64,000 nucleotides of DNA. It comes from Cepaea nemoralis. Its lineage: Eukaryota > Mollusca > Gastropoda > Stylommatophora > Helicidae. This document shows, one piece after another, positions 33,815 to 43,695 of the stretch. Under the pieces are notes generated by a model that saw nothing but the letters and a program-made list of their open reading frames with translations, had not been told where the DNA came from and made no database searches. Positions within the stretch are counted from its first letter, which is position 1. Every line of letters starts with the position of its first letter. A program made the position numbers and the translations under genes. Location: assembly GCA_014155875.1 (NCBI GenBank), contig JACEFZ010014455.1, positions 62,001 to 126,000 of the forward strand, read 5' to 3'.

Positions 33815-34158
33815 CTAGTTTTTGAGCCACGCATAAAACCGGTTTCAGCCAGTTTCATAGGTCAAGCGGTTCAGATTACGCTGACGTGGCTGTCTGTATG
33901 GTCAAGTTACTTGTGTTGTCATTGTGAGCTATAATCTGCGAAGTCAGAATACCCGTGATATACATATACAGTCTCCTCACACCCTTTGTAGTTTTCTTCG
34001 TATTGAGGCCTGGTCAGCTATTAAAGACATGGTTGTAAGTATATTACAGCCATCTTGTTTTTATGTAGGTGTTTTAATACACGTCCGATAGTGTGGATTG
34101 ATATTTTTTTAATTTTAATTACCAGTTACTATAGGGGATTAGACTATCTCGGCCTCTT
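33815..34158. other. Intergenic region inside the element
   Basis: Separates two minus-strand genes. It contains the upstream region of the PC4-like gene and the 3' flank of the spliced gene, including AATTAAAATT near 34110 as a possible weak polyadenylation signal. No open frame of note. Confidence 0.4.
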
Positions 34159-34973
34159 TCACGTTCTTGACTTTTTTCTCTGCTCCAGGACTTTGACTCT
34201 GTGACTGATCCTCAGGACTGGGGTTAGCATTTGGTCCATCTCTAGTATACGTCGCTCAAAATTCTCTCGTTCTCTGATTACATGGTGCCTGTTGCCATTG
34301 CGTTCTTCGGTGCCAAAGGTATGAACTGTCAAGAGGTGAGGATCTGTTGCAAAATTTACCTGGAGAGGAGGAAAAAAAATCACATTGAAACTTATAAGGC
34401 TTCAGCGTCTAGTAATTCATAGTGAAAATAAAGAGTACCAGATAATAGAATGTACCATTAGACATCGGAACTAACACAACTGTTCTTGGAAACTATGAGT
34501 GTGACCGTTACTATTTATACATACCTTTCTCGATGGGTGTTGTATTTCATCTGCTGTGACAGAGGAGCAACTTCGGAAACCAGCGGTAGGATAGTTTTCA
34601 TTCCCCAAAACATTGATTTTCTTGAGAAACTCAGAGTCTGGTTCATGACCGCTAGACAGAGGGTCACTATTTTCGTCTGAAGAAGAGTCGTCAAGCAGAT
34701 CAAATGTTGTCTCATGTGGGTCTACGGTTGTCTGACTACAAGAAGTAGGTTTCTTGCAGAGCAACATGTCTAATGACAGAGCTGGGATGAAGAACCAAGA
34801 ATCATCAGTCTTGACAACAGGTAACGTAGAAGATGTGCTATTTTGCTGATCACTGAGCCCTGTAATTCTATTCGACGAATGTTAGTCGTCTTATACACGG
34901 TATTGCTTACGTAGAATGACTCATCAGAATATTGTCTGACCATGTGACCGGATGCGACTCCATCTTTGACCAT
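34159..34973 (-). CDS. Three-exon gene of unknown function, element-borne
   Basis: Proposed exons on the minus strand: 34973..34911 (or starting at the second ATG, 34943), 34845..34525 and 34359..34159. Intron 1 (65 nt) is GTAAGC...GATCAG with ACTAAC inside as a branch-like site. Intron 2 (165 nt) is GTATGT...CTCCTCTCCAG with a strong pyrimidine tract. All junctions are phase 0 and the joined frame is open to TGA, giving 194 or 184 residues. The middle exon is acidic and Ser-rich (DLLDDSSSDENSDPLSS) and contains TDDSWFFIPALSLD. The last exon is basic and likely helical (HHVIRERENFERRILEMD, LEQRKKSRT). The DDSWFFIPAL phrase faintly recalls a BESS-type motif, but I do not assign a family. Exon 1 overlaps a repeat unit, so the true start is uncertain. 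Confidence 0.55.
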
Positions 34974-35170
34974 TAGTCACGTGTTTCGGATGTATCCCGT
35001 AAGGCATGAGACCGGCTACAGCGCCATCTTTGATCGGTTTTAGTCACGCGGTTGTAGACTTACACATGTCATCGAGTGTGACGCCATCTTTAACTGGTTT
35101 TAGTCACGTGTTTCGATTGTATACCTTAGACATATGATCGGACGCATCAGCATATTTGATCGGTTGTATC
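34938..35170 (-). promoter_or_regulatory. About 65 bp repeats with CACGTG/CACGCG boxes upstream of the spliced gene
   Basis: About four related units contain GCCATCTTTGA(T/A)CGGTT, TTAGTCACGTGTTTCG or TTAGTCACGCGGTTG, and a CCGG(A/C) start. They lie immediately upstream of, and overlap, the first exon. Reiterated E-box-like CACGTG suggests a promoter or an origin-like regulatory array, but this is inference. Confidence 0.45.
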
Positions 35171-35289
35171 GTTATGTTGTCAATACGCTCTGAGTCAACC
35201 TCCAGTTTTCCCCAAAGACATATCTGAACACGTTCACGTACGTTCACTCGCCGATATAGCCCTGTGGTGAGTCACTCGATCGGTCACCT

Positions 35290-35775
35290 TCAGCTGATGA
35301 CGATGCTGCTGTTGATGATGATGATGATAATGATTTTGTTGGTGGCGGTGGGTGATGCTGATGAGGGTAATCCTGGTGAAAGACACTAAAGACGATCATG
35401 GGTACCGGCTGGTCAGAAAGACATCGGCAAGCTTGCCCAAGAAGCATGAATGCTGGGACTGACTGTGACGTCCTGTAAATGCAATCCATTACAACTTGAT
35501 TGTAGTATGTAATAGATAGACACAACTATAGTACGAGTGATAGCTTTGATCGTGATGTGACACGGCGAATCATGCTAGCACACGATCAACCAATCAATGT
35601 TAGGGCTGAGTGCAATGTCCTGTAAATGGCTTGCCTTACAGCTTAACTGTGCTATGTAAAAGATAGACACACAGGTATAGTACAATACCTAGCTTTGGCC
35701 ATGCTATGACACGGTAAAGCATGGTGGCACACGACCAACCAATCAATGTTGGGGTTGCATGCGACGTCCTGTAAT
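35290..35775 (+). repeat. SINE-core-like modules in tandem, subterminal
   Basis: 35398-35480 reads GGTACCGGCTGGTCAGAAAG, CATCGGCAAGCTTGCC, ATGCTGGGACTGACTGTGAC and GTCCTGTA. This parallels the SINE core (GGAGCCGGTCGCTCAAAAAG, GGCAAAC, CTTGCCAAG, ATGCTGATGTTGACAGCG, GTCCTGTA). CCAATCAATGTT...GTCCTGTAA modules then repeat near 35600 and 35745 at about 150 bp spacing and continue into the terminal repeat near 35900. A short (GAT)n lies at 35305-35330. Confidence 0.6.
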
Positions 35776-35826
35776 TGATAGCGCACACACATGCATGTAC
35801 ATACACGCACGCCTACGCATGTGACA

Positions 35827-37145
35827 TGACTGTCGTTCGTCCATAATGACAATTGCAAAACTTGCCTCAGCAAGTCAGACACTCCGTAGAATGTTGAGGT
35901 TGACTGTGATTTCCTGTAATTGATAGAACACACGCGTCCGCGCACGCACACACGCATGTATATACACAGACGCGTACACATATCCCGCGTGACTAAGTCA
36001 TCAAGGCAAGTACGTATATATAGCCACTGGGACAACTTACCTACAGCTATAGACTTACATACATATATAATTAAATAAATACATACATATCTATTTATAT
36101 TTAATATTTCAAATAATATATATAACGGTTTCGGATAGGAATATTTTTATTTTTTCGCCACAGATATTCCCTTCACAATCTTCTGACGGCTATCTACAAT
36201 AAGCATTGAAGGCCGTCCATGTTAATTGACAAATCCGTAGGCGTTCTACATGAGCGGTATCATTTAATCTCGCGGACGCTGGTCAGCCCTTGTATTTTTC
36301 TCGCGGGGCGTGTTCGGTGAAGCGTCACTTGTTGCTTGTGCACGCAGGTAACGATTGGGGGTCAGGGGAAGTTAGTGTGTAGAAGGGGGAGAATTCTGGT
36401 TTAGTCAAGGGACCGATTACTGTCCCCTTGCCATCCGTTTATAATTAAGGGGTATAACTTTGATGTTTAATAATATTACATATTTTAATGTATATCTGGT
36501 ATATTATGGCTTATTTTAAATGAGACTCGACGTTTTATATTGACGTAACTATTCTCTAGTATACATACAAGAAATTTTGGCAATATTACATGTGTAAGGG
36601 TTAATTTTTAATAAAATTTCTTTGTCTGGTATATTCATAAACCAGATTTCCACCAAGTGTTTACTGGTTATACATGGGTAAGGAAAACCTGTCGAATTAG
36701 CATACTGAGCCGTGCAAAGGTTTATTAAGACGGTCATTACTTGACCTACTCGGGTTCGCTCGAGAGATGGACTAAAGCATTGTCATATTGACTTCGGTCT
36801 CCTTCATTGAAGGGGGTTGACTGGGGTTCTATCACACCACGTGACCATCGCCGCGGTGCCCCCACACCCGACCGGTGGGATCGCGCGCCGACGTCCGGTT
36901 CGGTTCGTGTCGCCGCCGCGACCGCCGCCGCCGCCGCCACCACCGCCCCACACCTAGACCGGAAGTAGTCATCACGACAACCTGAAGTGGTCACCCAAGA
37001 TAATACCCGCCAGAATTTGAAAAATATTGAGGTCAATTGTGGTCGTAAAATAATCTGGAGCTATACCCTGCGTATAGTAAAAATATTATGGAACAATGAC
37101 GTATTGCTCCATAAAATATACCTAGTTACAACATCCCTTACTACT
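35827..37145 (-). repeat. Right terminal inverted repeat, about 1.32 kb
   Basis: Inverted copy of 30047-31372, ending in CCCTTACTACT next to the CACGTG duplication. The CpG-rich block appears at 36770-36955. The few differences include a shorter GGC/GGT run, showing that the two repeats have begun to drift or were recently homogenised. Confidence 0.92.
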
Positions 37146-37228
37146 CACGTGGCCAAGCCATCCAGATATTTACTTCTCGGTCTTCCACTTGGTCTCTTGT
37201 CTTCGATCTTGCCAGTTGTCACTGTGAT
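37146..37228 (-). pseudogene. LINE family A fragment, part right of the insertion
   Basis: GGCCAAGCCATCCAGATATTTAC and TCTTGCCAGTTGTCAC match 3363-3438 of LINE family A. Minus reading gives TGKIEDKRPSGRPRSKYLDG. It joins the fragment at 29962-30046 once the inserted element and one CACGTG are removed. Confidence 0.8.
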
Positions 37229-37524
37229 ATATTTAGTTCGTCCTTCACCATTTTCCTGGAATTGGAAAAACAGGGTACTAGGTAGGCGCTGCTTATATGG
37301 ACTGGGTATGAGTCCTAAAGTAATCCCGACCATTGGTTGGCTCAAGTTCCGGCCAAGGCTTGCTGGAACCCGTCCAAAACTTAGTTTCACTTGCCCAGAA
37401 AATGTCGGCATGACAAGTCCCTCTCCTAACCAGGGGAGGATTTTTCCTAATATTGCTCAATTTCGCTCTCTGTACCCCAGGTAAGGTCGGGCTCATAAAT
37501 GCAATGTAAATGCTATGACTGTGC
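37229..37524. other. Unassigned sequence
   Basis: Frames on both strands (37145-37411 minus, 36987-37484 plus) extend into it without a recognised domain. Confidence 0.35.
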
Positions 37525-37532
37525 TTCTAGAT

Positions 37533-37980
37533 CAGTGGTTCTCAACCTTTTTTGGCCAGTGCCCCCTTCATCATATTTTCAGAATGTCACCCCCCTCCCC
37601 CCTTTTCGTATTTCTTACCTAAAAATTTGGCCCGTGCCCCCTCTTCACCATATTTTCGGAACGTCATTCCCCCCTCTCGTATTTCCTACCTAAAACTCCC
37701 GCACAGCCCCTACACAGTATACGAAATGATGGAAGCTAAAACAAGTCTAGACGTCCACATGGAGCGTGATTTGTGGGTCTACTTACTTTATGAAATGAAT
37801 TTTAGAAGGGTGAGAAGTACAGAACCGTACAGTAAGAATAAAAAAACAATATCAAGTAATCGGTTTTTGTATTAACGCGATCTTGAAATAATCTTAATTT
37901 CCCCCCCCCCCCCTGGAAACCCTAAAATTCCCCCATGGGGGAGGAGGGGTGGGGAATTTCCCACCGGTTGAGAACCATTG
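37533..37980. mobile_element. hAT-type MITE, 448 bp, with perfect 8 bp target duplication
   Basis: The termini CAGTGGTTCTCAACC and (minus strand) CAATGGTTCTCAACC match at 14 of 15 positions, and are flanked by TTCTAGAT at 37525-37532 and 37981-37988. Eight-base duplications with CAGTGGTTCTCAACC-type ends are classic for hAT elements. The interior has C-rich runs (37590-37605, 37901-37913) and no transposase frame, so it must be mobilised in trans. Confidence 0.93.
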
Positions 37981-37988
37981 TTCTAGAT

Positions 37989-39315
37989 GTAGGGGAGTGC
38001 AGGTATCCATGTCTTTGTGAGTGAATTGTGAGACTTTGTATATATGTTGTTGCTATATACTTGTGAATGCAATCTCACTCTCAATGCATATTTGCATCTT
38101 TCCTATGTGCTGTAGGACTGTTCCCCATGGATGCACTTCAATGCACATTCTTACTCCAACGTTCTTGTGAGTCTGTGTTTTATAACTCCTGTGCTCAGAA
38201 TGTGTGATTGATCATGTAATCTTTTTCATGAAGATGCGGGGAGTATTTAAGTGATTGTTGTATTCTTTTTATGAGCTATAATCTCATAAGAAAGGAAAGA
38301 TGAATGTACCATATGCCTAGATATCCTGCAAGATGTGTCTCCTGCGCCACCGCTGCACAATGATTGTTGGGGACGTGGTGAATATTTATGTTCAGTGAAT
38401 TGCAAACAGCAGTCTTTAGGATTTGCCATAGTGCAATTCATTCCTGAAATGTGTGCTCTTGATATGCTTACAACCGTGGGTAGGTTTTCAAACAGCGGTC
38501 GACAACCACACACTTCTAAGAGTTGGGCTGGGAAAAAACCAAACGGGGTTCTTGTGTTCGAATTTTGCTTATGTGTGAGGGATATATATTTGATGGATTC
38601 TGCCTTAATTCATGAATGATTATGTTTTGTTTCTTCATATGAATTGTTTCACATGTACAAGTGATCTATTAATAATCACCATAACCGCTGGCGAAGGTGT
38701 TGGAACTTTTAACCAGTGGGAAGGAGGAGATTAAAGGGGGCATTGATGAACCAGGTCGGATCTGAGGAGAATAAAGACCAACTTTGCCTTACGTGGTATG
38801 ATGGGTTGGCTTGCTGACCTTATATCAACATGCCTTTAGCTAAACACACCTTTTGTCTTATCGTGATGCTCGTGTCTTAACTGGATGACATCGTCTCAAC
38901 TAGATGCATCTGTCTCAACAGGATGGTCTTATCTCAACCGAATGCCTCTATCACAACATGCCTATGTTTCACCAGAATTATGTCAGCAAGGGACATATTG
39001 GTCTAATTCTGCTGACCATGTCTTACTGACATTGTCTTTCACGGGTTCATATCATTATGACTTCATCACATCAATGGAGAGCAGGTGTTCATCAAGGTAC
39101 AAATCACACTCTTAATACACCAGGGTTGGAGTGAGCTCCATCGCCGAAGAAGCGGGATGGGCGGCTTAGTAACATCCTCCACCTTTCTCTCTCTCTCTCT
39201 CTTTTATGTTTTTATGTTTTTTTTTGTTTTTTTTGGGGTGATGTTTGTGAGATTTCGATTATGGTGACCTGTGATTATATTCCAAATATGTATAGAAGGG
39301 TGTTTGCATTTTTAT
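37989..39315. other. Mostly unassigned sequence
   Basis: Contains repeated ATCTCAAC(T/C)GGATG-like phrases at 38870-38945 (loosely periodic, about 20 bp) and a (TC)n plus T-rich stretch at 39187-39235. No gene supportable. Confidence 0.4.
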
Positions 39316-39422
39316 GTTGACAGGGAGGTGGATGGTGTTGACAGGGAGGTGGATGGTGTTGACAGGGATGTGGATGGTGTTGACAGGGTGGTGGATGGTG
39401 TTGACAGGGAGGTGGATGGTGT
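39316..39422. repeat. 21 bp tandem repeat (5 copies)
   Basis: GTTGACAGGGAGGTGGATGG begins at 39316, 39337, 39358, 39379 and 39400, with one T and one AT variant. Confidence 0.96.
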
Positions 39423-39775
39423 GGATGAGTCCTGAACTCAGGATACATGGCCCTATTGACACGTTAAAGGCTGGTGAAAGAAAAACAGGGAGCTATGAAC
39501 GTGAAGTACAGGGGAGTTTGCACTCTCTTAATTGGTATCAGGAATGATTATTATCCTAAATGACCTAGCCACATGGTCGATCAGCACATTTATTGGCAGC
39601 TCAATATCTTGTCATCTGTTGCAAAACTTACACTTGGAGTACCAACATGGGTTTATCAGACCAACAAGTTTAAAATGAGGTGTGAAGGTCAGATTCTCTA
39701 AACTGAACTAAAAGGGACAGTCTACATCATTCTATATGAGCTGAGAAATTTACCTTGTGCATCCCTTAAGAGTGT
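39423..39775. other. No recognisable feature
   Basis: Mixed sequence with short frames only. Confidence 0.35.
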
Positions 39776-39900
39776 TTTCCCGTGTCAAGACTGCTTTATA
39801 GCCTTCCACCAGAACTGAAAACGCCAATGAGTTCCTACACATTCAACCAAAAACTCTTTCAATACTTACTTCATACCGACTATATGCCCCCATTAGTCAC
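39776..39900 (+). pseudogene. CR1-like LINE C-terminal fragment
   Basis: Plus frame LLYSLPPELKTPMSSYTF, then KLFQYLLHTDYMPP, equivalent to the last 40 residues of the frame at 12285-12809 (NNLPQEIKD...LLEHYLSTDYLPP). It runs past the usual stop into unrelated sequence. Confidence 0.65.
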
Positions 39901-39934
39901 CTACTGGTATCATTTTTTCACTATCATTTTACAC

Positions 39935-41072
39935 TGTGTGAATGAGAGAGTGGGTAAGAGAGTGAATGAGAAAGAGTGTGAGTCAGAGAGTGAGTATGAG
40001 ACAGATAAAGTGAGAGAGTGTATTTGCGCGTGTGCCTGCGAGGGTGAAAGAGTAAGTGAATGTCTGTGTATACGTATGTGTGAGAGATTGAGTGAGAGAA
40101 TGAGTTAGTGTGAGACAGAGGGAGGTTGTGTTGTGTATACCTGTCTGTGTGAGAGAGTGAGAAAGTGAGTGAGTGAGTGTGAGTTAGAGAGCCGCCGGGT
40201 GAGTGAGTGAGTGAGTAAGGGAGAGTGAGTAGTGAGTGAGTGAGGGGGAGAATTTGTGAGTATGTGTGTATGTGCGTGTGTGAGTGAGTGTGAGAGCAAG
40301 TGAGTGTGCAAGAGAGAGACAGTGGGTGAGTGAGAGAGTGCATGAGAAGTTAATGAGTGAGAGAGAGTGGGTGAGTGTGTGTATGCATGTGTACTTGTCT
40401 GTGCGAGTAAGAGAGTGAGTTAGTGGGGTTTAGAGAGTAAATGAGTGAGTGAGAGGGTGAGATTATGTGAGGCAACGTGTATGTGTGAGTAAGTGTGTGG
40501 GTGGATGGGTTGGTGTGTACGTGTGTCCATATGTGTGTATGCGTGTGTTTATGTGTGTGTGTGTGTATGTGTGCACGTCTGAATGTGCATGTGGTTGTGT
40601 ATGTGTATGTGTGTGTAAATGTGTGTTGGTATGTGTGCTTGTGTGTGTAAGTATGTTTATATGTGTGTTTATGTGTGCGTGTGTGTTATATGTATGTGCT
40701 GTATATATATAGTAGTATAGTGCTATAGTATATATTTATATATATTATAATATATATTATATATGTATGCATATATATAGTACATGCGAGGGAGTGTGTA
40801 TTTGTGTGTGTGTAAGTATGTGTGTGTGGGTGTGGATGTGTGTATGTGTGCGTGGGGATATGTGTGCATTTGCGTGTGTATATTGTGTGTATGCTCGTGT
40901 GTGTATGTGTATATGCTTTCGTGTGTATGCGAGGGAGTGTGTATTTGATAGCGAGAGGGTGTGTGTCTGTCTGTGTGTGAGAGTGAAAGAGAGTGTGATA
41001 TTGAGTAAATGAAAGATGGGGAGAGTGGCTTAATGGGTGAAATAGGGATTGCGAGTGAGAGAGAGAGAGAGA

Positions 41073-41126
<54 letters not shown>

Positions 41127-41130
41127 TAGA
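39935..41130. repeat. GAGT/GTGT-rich low-complexity satellite
   Basis: Degenerate GTGAGAGAGTGAGTGAGTGA and TGTGTGTATGTGTG sequence, AT-rich (TATATA) at 40700-40790, with a (GA)n run at 41055-41125. Frames through it are Thr/His/Ser or Cys/Val repeats of no significance. Confidence 0.9.
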
Positions 41131-41245
41131 GAGAGAGAGGGAGGGAGAGTGAGCGAACGAGAGAGAGACAGTGGAAGAATGGATTTGTTAATGTGTGTGT
41201 ATGTGTGCGCGCATTGTTTGTGAGTGTCTATGGGTGTGTGTTGGT

Positions 41246-41314
<69 letters not shown>
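41246..41314. repeat. (GA)n array
   Basis: Pure GA run preceding the first recurring spacer of the satellite. Confidence 0.95.
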
Positions 41315-41321
<7 letters not shown>

Positions 41322-41469
41322 GCTCGCATATCATGTAACATACTATTCCATATATGTTGTGTATTCTCATGTTCATATTACCATTTTGAATGCCAGTTGA
41401 TGTTATAATTTATAACATGATCACATGTACATCACTGTAGAGTGGGTGAGAGAATTAGGGAGTATGAGT
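41315..41469. repeat. Satellite spacer A, copy 1
   Basis: CATGTAACATACTATTCCAT, TGTATTCTCATGTTCATATT and GATGTTATAA, bounded by (GA)n on both sides. Other copies lie at 41631, 56535, 59128 and 59360. Confidence 0.85.
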
Positions 41470-41502
<33 letters not shown>

Positions 41503-41538
41503 TTAATGAGTGTGAGTGTGTGTGTGTGTCTGTGTAAT

Positions 41539-41630
<92 letters not shown>
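41470..41630. repeat. (GA)n arrays with (GT)n insert
   Basis: GA at 41470-41500, GT at 41508-41535, GA at 41541-41630. Confidence 0.95.
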
Positions 41631-41631
<1 letters not shown>

Positions 41632-41773
41632 GAGTGCACGCATGTCCTGTAACATGCCATTCCATATTTTTTGTGTATTTTCATCTTTCACATTATCATT
41701 TTGTATGTATGACACTTGATTTTATCATGTATAATATAACATTACTGTAATGTGAGTGATAGCGTTAGTGAGT

Positions 41774-41775
<2 letters not shown>
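41631..41775. repeat. Satellite spacer A, copy 2
   Basis: TGAGTGCACGCATGTCCTGT, ACATGCCATTCCATATTTTT and TATCATGTATAATATAACAT, closely matching 59360-59515. Confidence 0.88.

Positions 41776-41858
<83 letters not shown>
41776..41858. repeat. (GA)n array
   Basis: Pure GA run between spacer A and spacer B. Confidence 0.95.
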
Positions 41859-41860
<2 letters not shown>

Positions 41861-42055
41861 GAATTGCATCACCAATTTTTTACGCTACACAATGTATATG
41901 TACAATTTTCTTCCATTTCTTACAATTTTTGAGAGAATGCTCACGACAATCGTCAGTGTCTCAACTGTGTGTAAAAAGTGGGAGTTTGTTCTTATTAATT
42001 TCAGTAATCATGTGAGGCATCATGTATGTGTCTAGATGTGAGGATGTGTGAGTGG
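41859..42055. repeat. Satellite spacer B, copy 1
   Basis: TGAATTGCATCACCAATTTT, ACGCTACACAATGTATATGT, GAATGCTCACGACAATCGTC and ATCATGTGAGGCATCATGTA, then GTCTAGATGTGAGGATG leading into GTGTGG repeats. Same as 59555-59735, and partly 55715, 56690 and 57805. Confidence 0.88.
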
Positions 42056-42532
42056 GTGTGCATGTGTGTGTGTGTGTGAGGGATGTGTGGGGGTGTGGGG
42101 AATGTATGTGTGGAGGGGTTGTGTGTGGGGGATGTGTGTGGGTTGATGCGTGATGTGTGAATGGGTGAAGGGATGTGTGGTCGGTGGGGATGTATATGTG
42201 TGAGGGATGTGTGCGTGTGGGTGGGGATATTTGGGAGGATGGTTATAAGTATGGGGGTGTTGGTTCGTTGGGGGTGTGGGTAGGGAATGTGCATTTGGGT
42301 TGGTGAATGGGTGTGTGGGAGATGTGTGTGGATTGCGGATGGGTGTGGAGGTGTGTCTGTGAGTGGGATATGTCTGTGTGGGTCTGAGTGTGTCAGTGTG
42401 GATGGGATAAATGTGAGTGGGTGGATGATGTATGTGTGGCCAGTGAGGATGTTTGAAGGTGGGGGATGGGTGGGTGGGTTGGGAGATTTGTGTTTGTGGG
42501 CGGGGATGTGTATGGGGAATGAATGTGGGGGG

Positions 42533-42569
<37 letters not shown>

Positions 42570-42941
42570 AGTGCGTTTATGGGTGGGGTGTTGTGTGGGA
42601 TGGGGGAGGTGTGGGATGTGCCGGTGGATGAAGGATATATGTGAGGATGGGGGATGTGTGTTTGGCTGGGTGGTTGGGGTGTGTGTGGGTGGGAGGGTAG
42701 ATGAGAGATGCATGTGTTGATGAGTGGGTGGGTGATGTGTGGGTGTGAGTGGTTGATGGATGAGTACGTGAGTGGGTGGATGTGTGTGATAGATGAGTGT
42801 ATGGGTGGGGGATATGTTTGTGGGTGAGAAGGCGGATGTGTGTCGGTGGGGTATATGTGGGTGGTGGGGTGTGTGTGTGTGGTTGTGTGTTTTTTGATAA
42901 GGAATGTGTTGATGGATGAGGATGTGTGTATGGGTGGGGAG

Positions 42942-42982
<41 letters not shown>

Positions 42983-43086
42983 GGTGGTGAGATGTGCAGT
43001 TAAGGGATGTGTGATTGGGGTTTGGAGATCGGGGTGGGATGGTTGGCGAGTGGGTGGGTGGAGGATGTGTGGGATGGTGAGTGTGT
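42056..43086. repeat. GTGTGG-type G/T-rich satellite, left of the LTR element
   Basis: Degenerate units of GGATGTGTGTGGGTGGGTG-like sequence with (GT)n at 42535-42567 and 42945-42978. It resumes at 52312 after the retrotransposon. The 366-codon minus frame (His/Thr/Pro) is repeat-derived. Confidence 0.92.
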
Positions 43087-43091
43087 GTAGG

Positions 43092-43681
43092 TGTCTCGAC
43101 GTGCATTCAACCGCCGAAGCATTAAAACTCAAACTTGGATGAATTTATATAACAAAAGTCGCTCACCTGGAAGACTGATATAATTTTGAGATAAATCCTT
43201 TTATTTCGGATCTGCTCTCTTTTAGACAAAATGAACACAACACTGCTGTATCATATAACGGGACCCTGACACGGGGACGGGACGTTATATATGTTAATAC
43301 AAACTTGGCCGTTCATCTAATTCCATAATTACCCAATCTCCTAAAGCATATTGCAGCTAATTTCCAAACATAACTCGTTAACTCGTTGTCTATACTTGAT
43401 ATATGTCGCGGTCCTGAGTATGATAAGAATGCTATATAAACAGGCGATATCCCTTCCTCAGTAACAATGCCTTCCCCTAAATGATCAAACCTTTTGCTCA
43501 CGGAGCTTTCAGGGAAAAATACACACAGCCGTCTTGATCTCCTTTCTCGAAGTCACCTTCTGCTGTCCCTGACGATGATTACGTCGTCCTAAGTTTCTAG
43601 TCGTCAAGTCATTCTATTGTTAGACTGGGAATCTCCTAATTCACATTAGGTGGTGCGTGTGGGCGTGACCACTATGTGGCA
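43092..43681 (-). repeat. 3' LTR (590 bp)
   Basis: On the plus strand begins TGTCTCGACGTGCATTCAAC and ends GTGACCACTATGTGGCA, and is nearly identical to 51716-52306. Confidence 0.95.
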
Positions 43682-43686
43682 TAATG

Positions 43687-43695
43687 CCCCCTCCC
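43687..43695 (-). promoter_or_regulatory. Polypurine tract
   Basis: The minus strand reads GGGAGGGGGCATTA just before the 3' LTR; in LTR elements such a tract primes plus-strand DNA synthesis. It is separated from the LTR edge by about 5 nt, so the exact primer end is unclear. Confidence 0.5.

Larger units (their letters stand above)
30047..37145. mobile_element. 7.1 kb Polinton-like element, non-autonomous, with long terminal inverted repeats
   Basis: Exact ends were read on both sides: CACGTG target duplication at 30041-30046 and 37146-37151, element ends AGTAGTAAGGG...CCCTTACTACT. The uninterrupted LINE at 3256 has CATGTG at the matching position, confirming a single-copy empty site. Polintons (Mavericks) are known for 6 bp duplications, AG...CT ends and long inverted repeats, but are 15-20 kb and encode protein-primed polymerase B, integrase, ATPase, protease and capsid proteins. 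None of these is visible here. Between the repeats are an AT-rich minisatellite, two minus-strand genes, a promoter-like repeat cluster and SINE-core-like modules. It could be a deletion derivative mobilised in trans, or a different superfamily with similar ends. Confidence 0.8.

Noticed and set aside
30047..37145. Interpretation as a Mutator-like or foldback element
   Set aside because: Mutator elements usually make 8-11 bp duplications. The duplication here is at most 6 bp and the AG...CT ends fit Polintons better, though not decisively.
42032..43132. 366-codon His/Thr/Pro-rich minus-strand frame, and the similar ones at 56763-58280 and 59697-60770
   Set aside because: Translations of GTGTGG satellite; the same composition appears in every block and in shifted frames.
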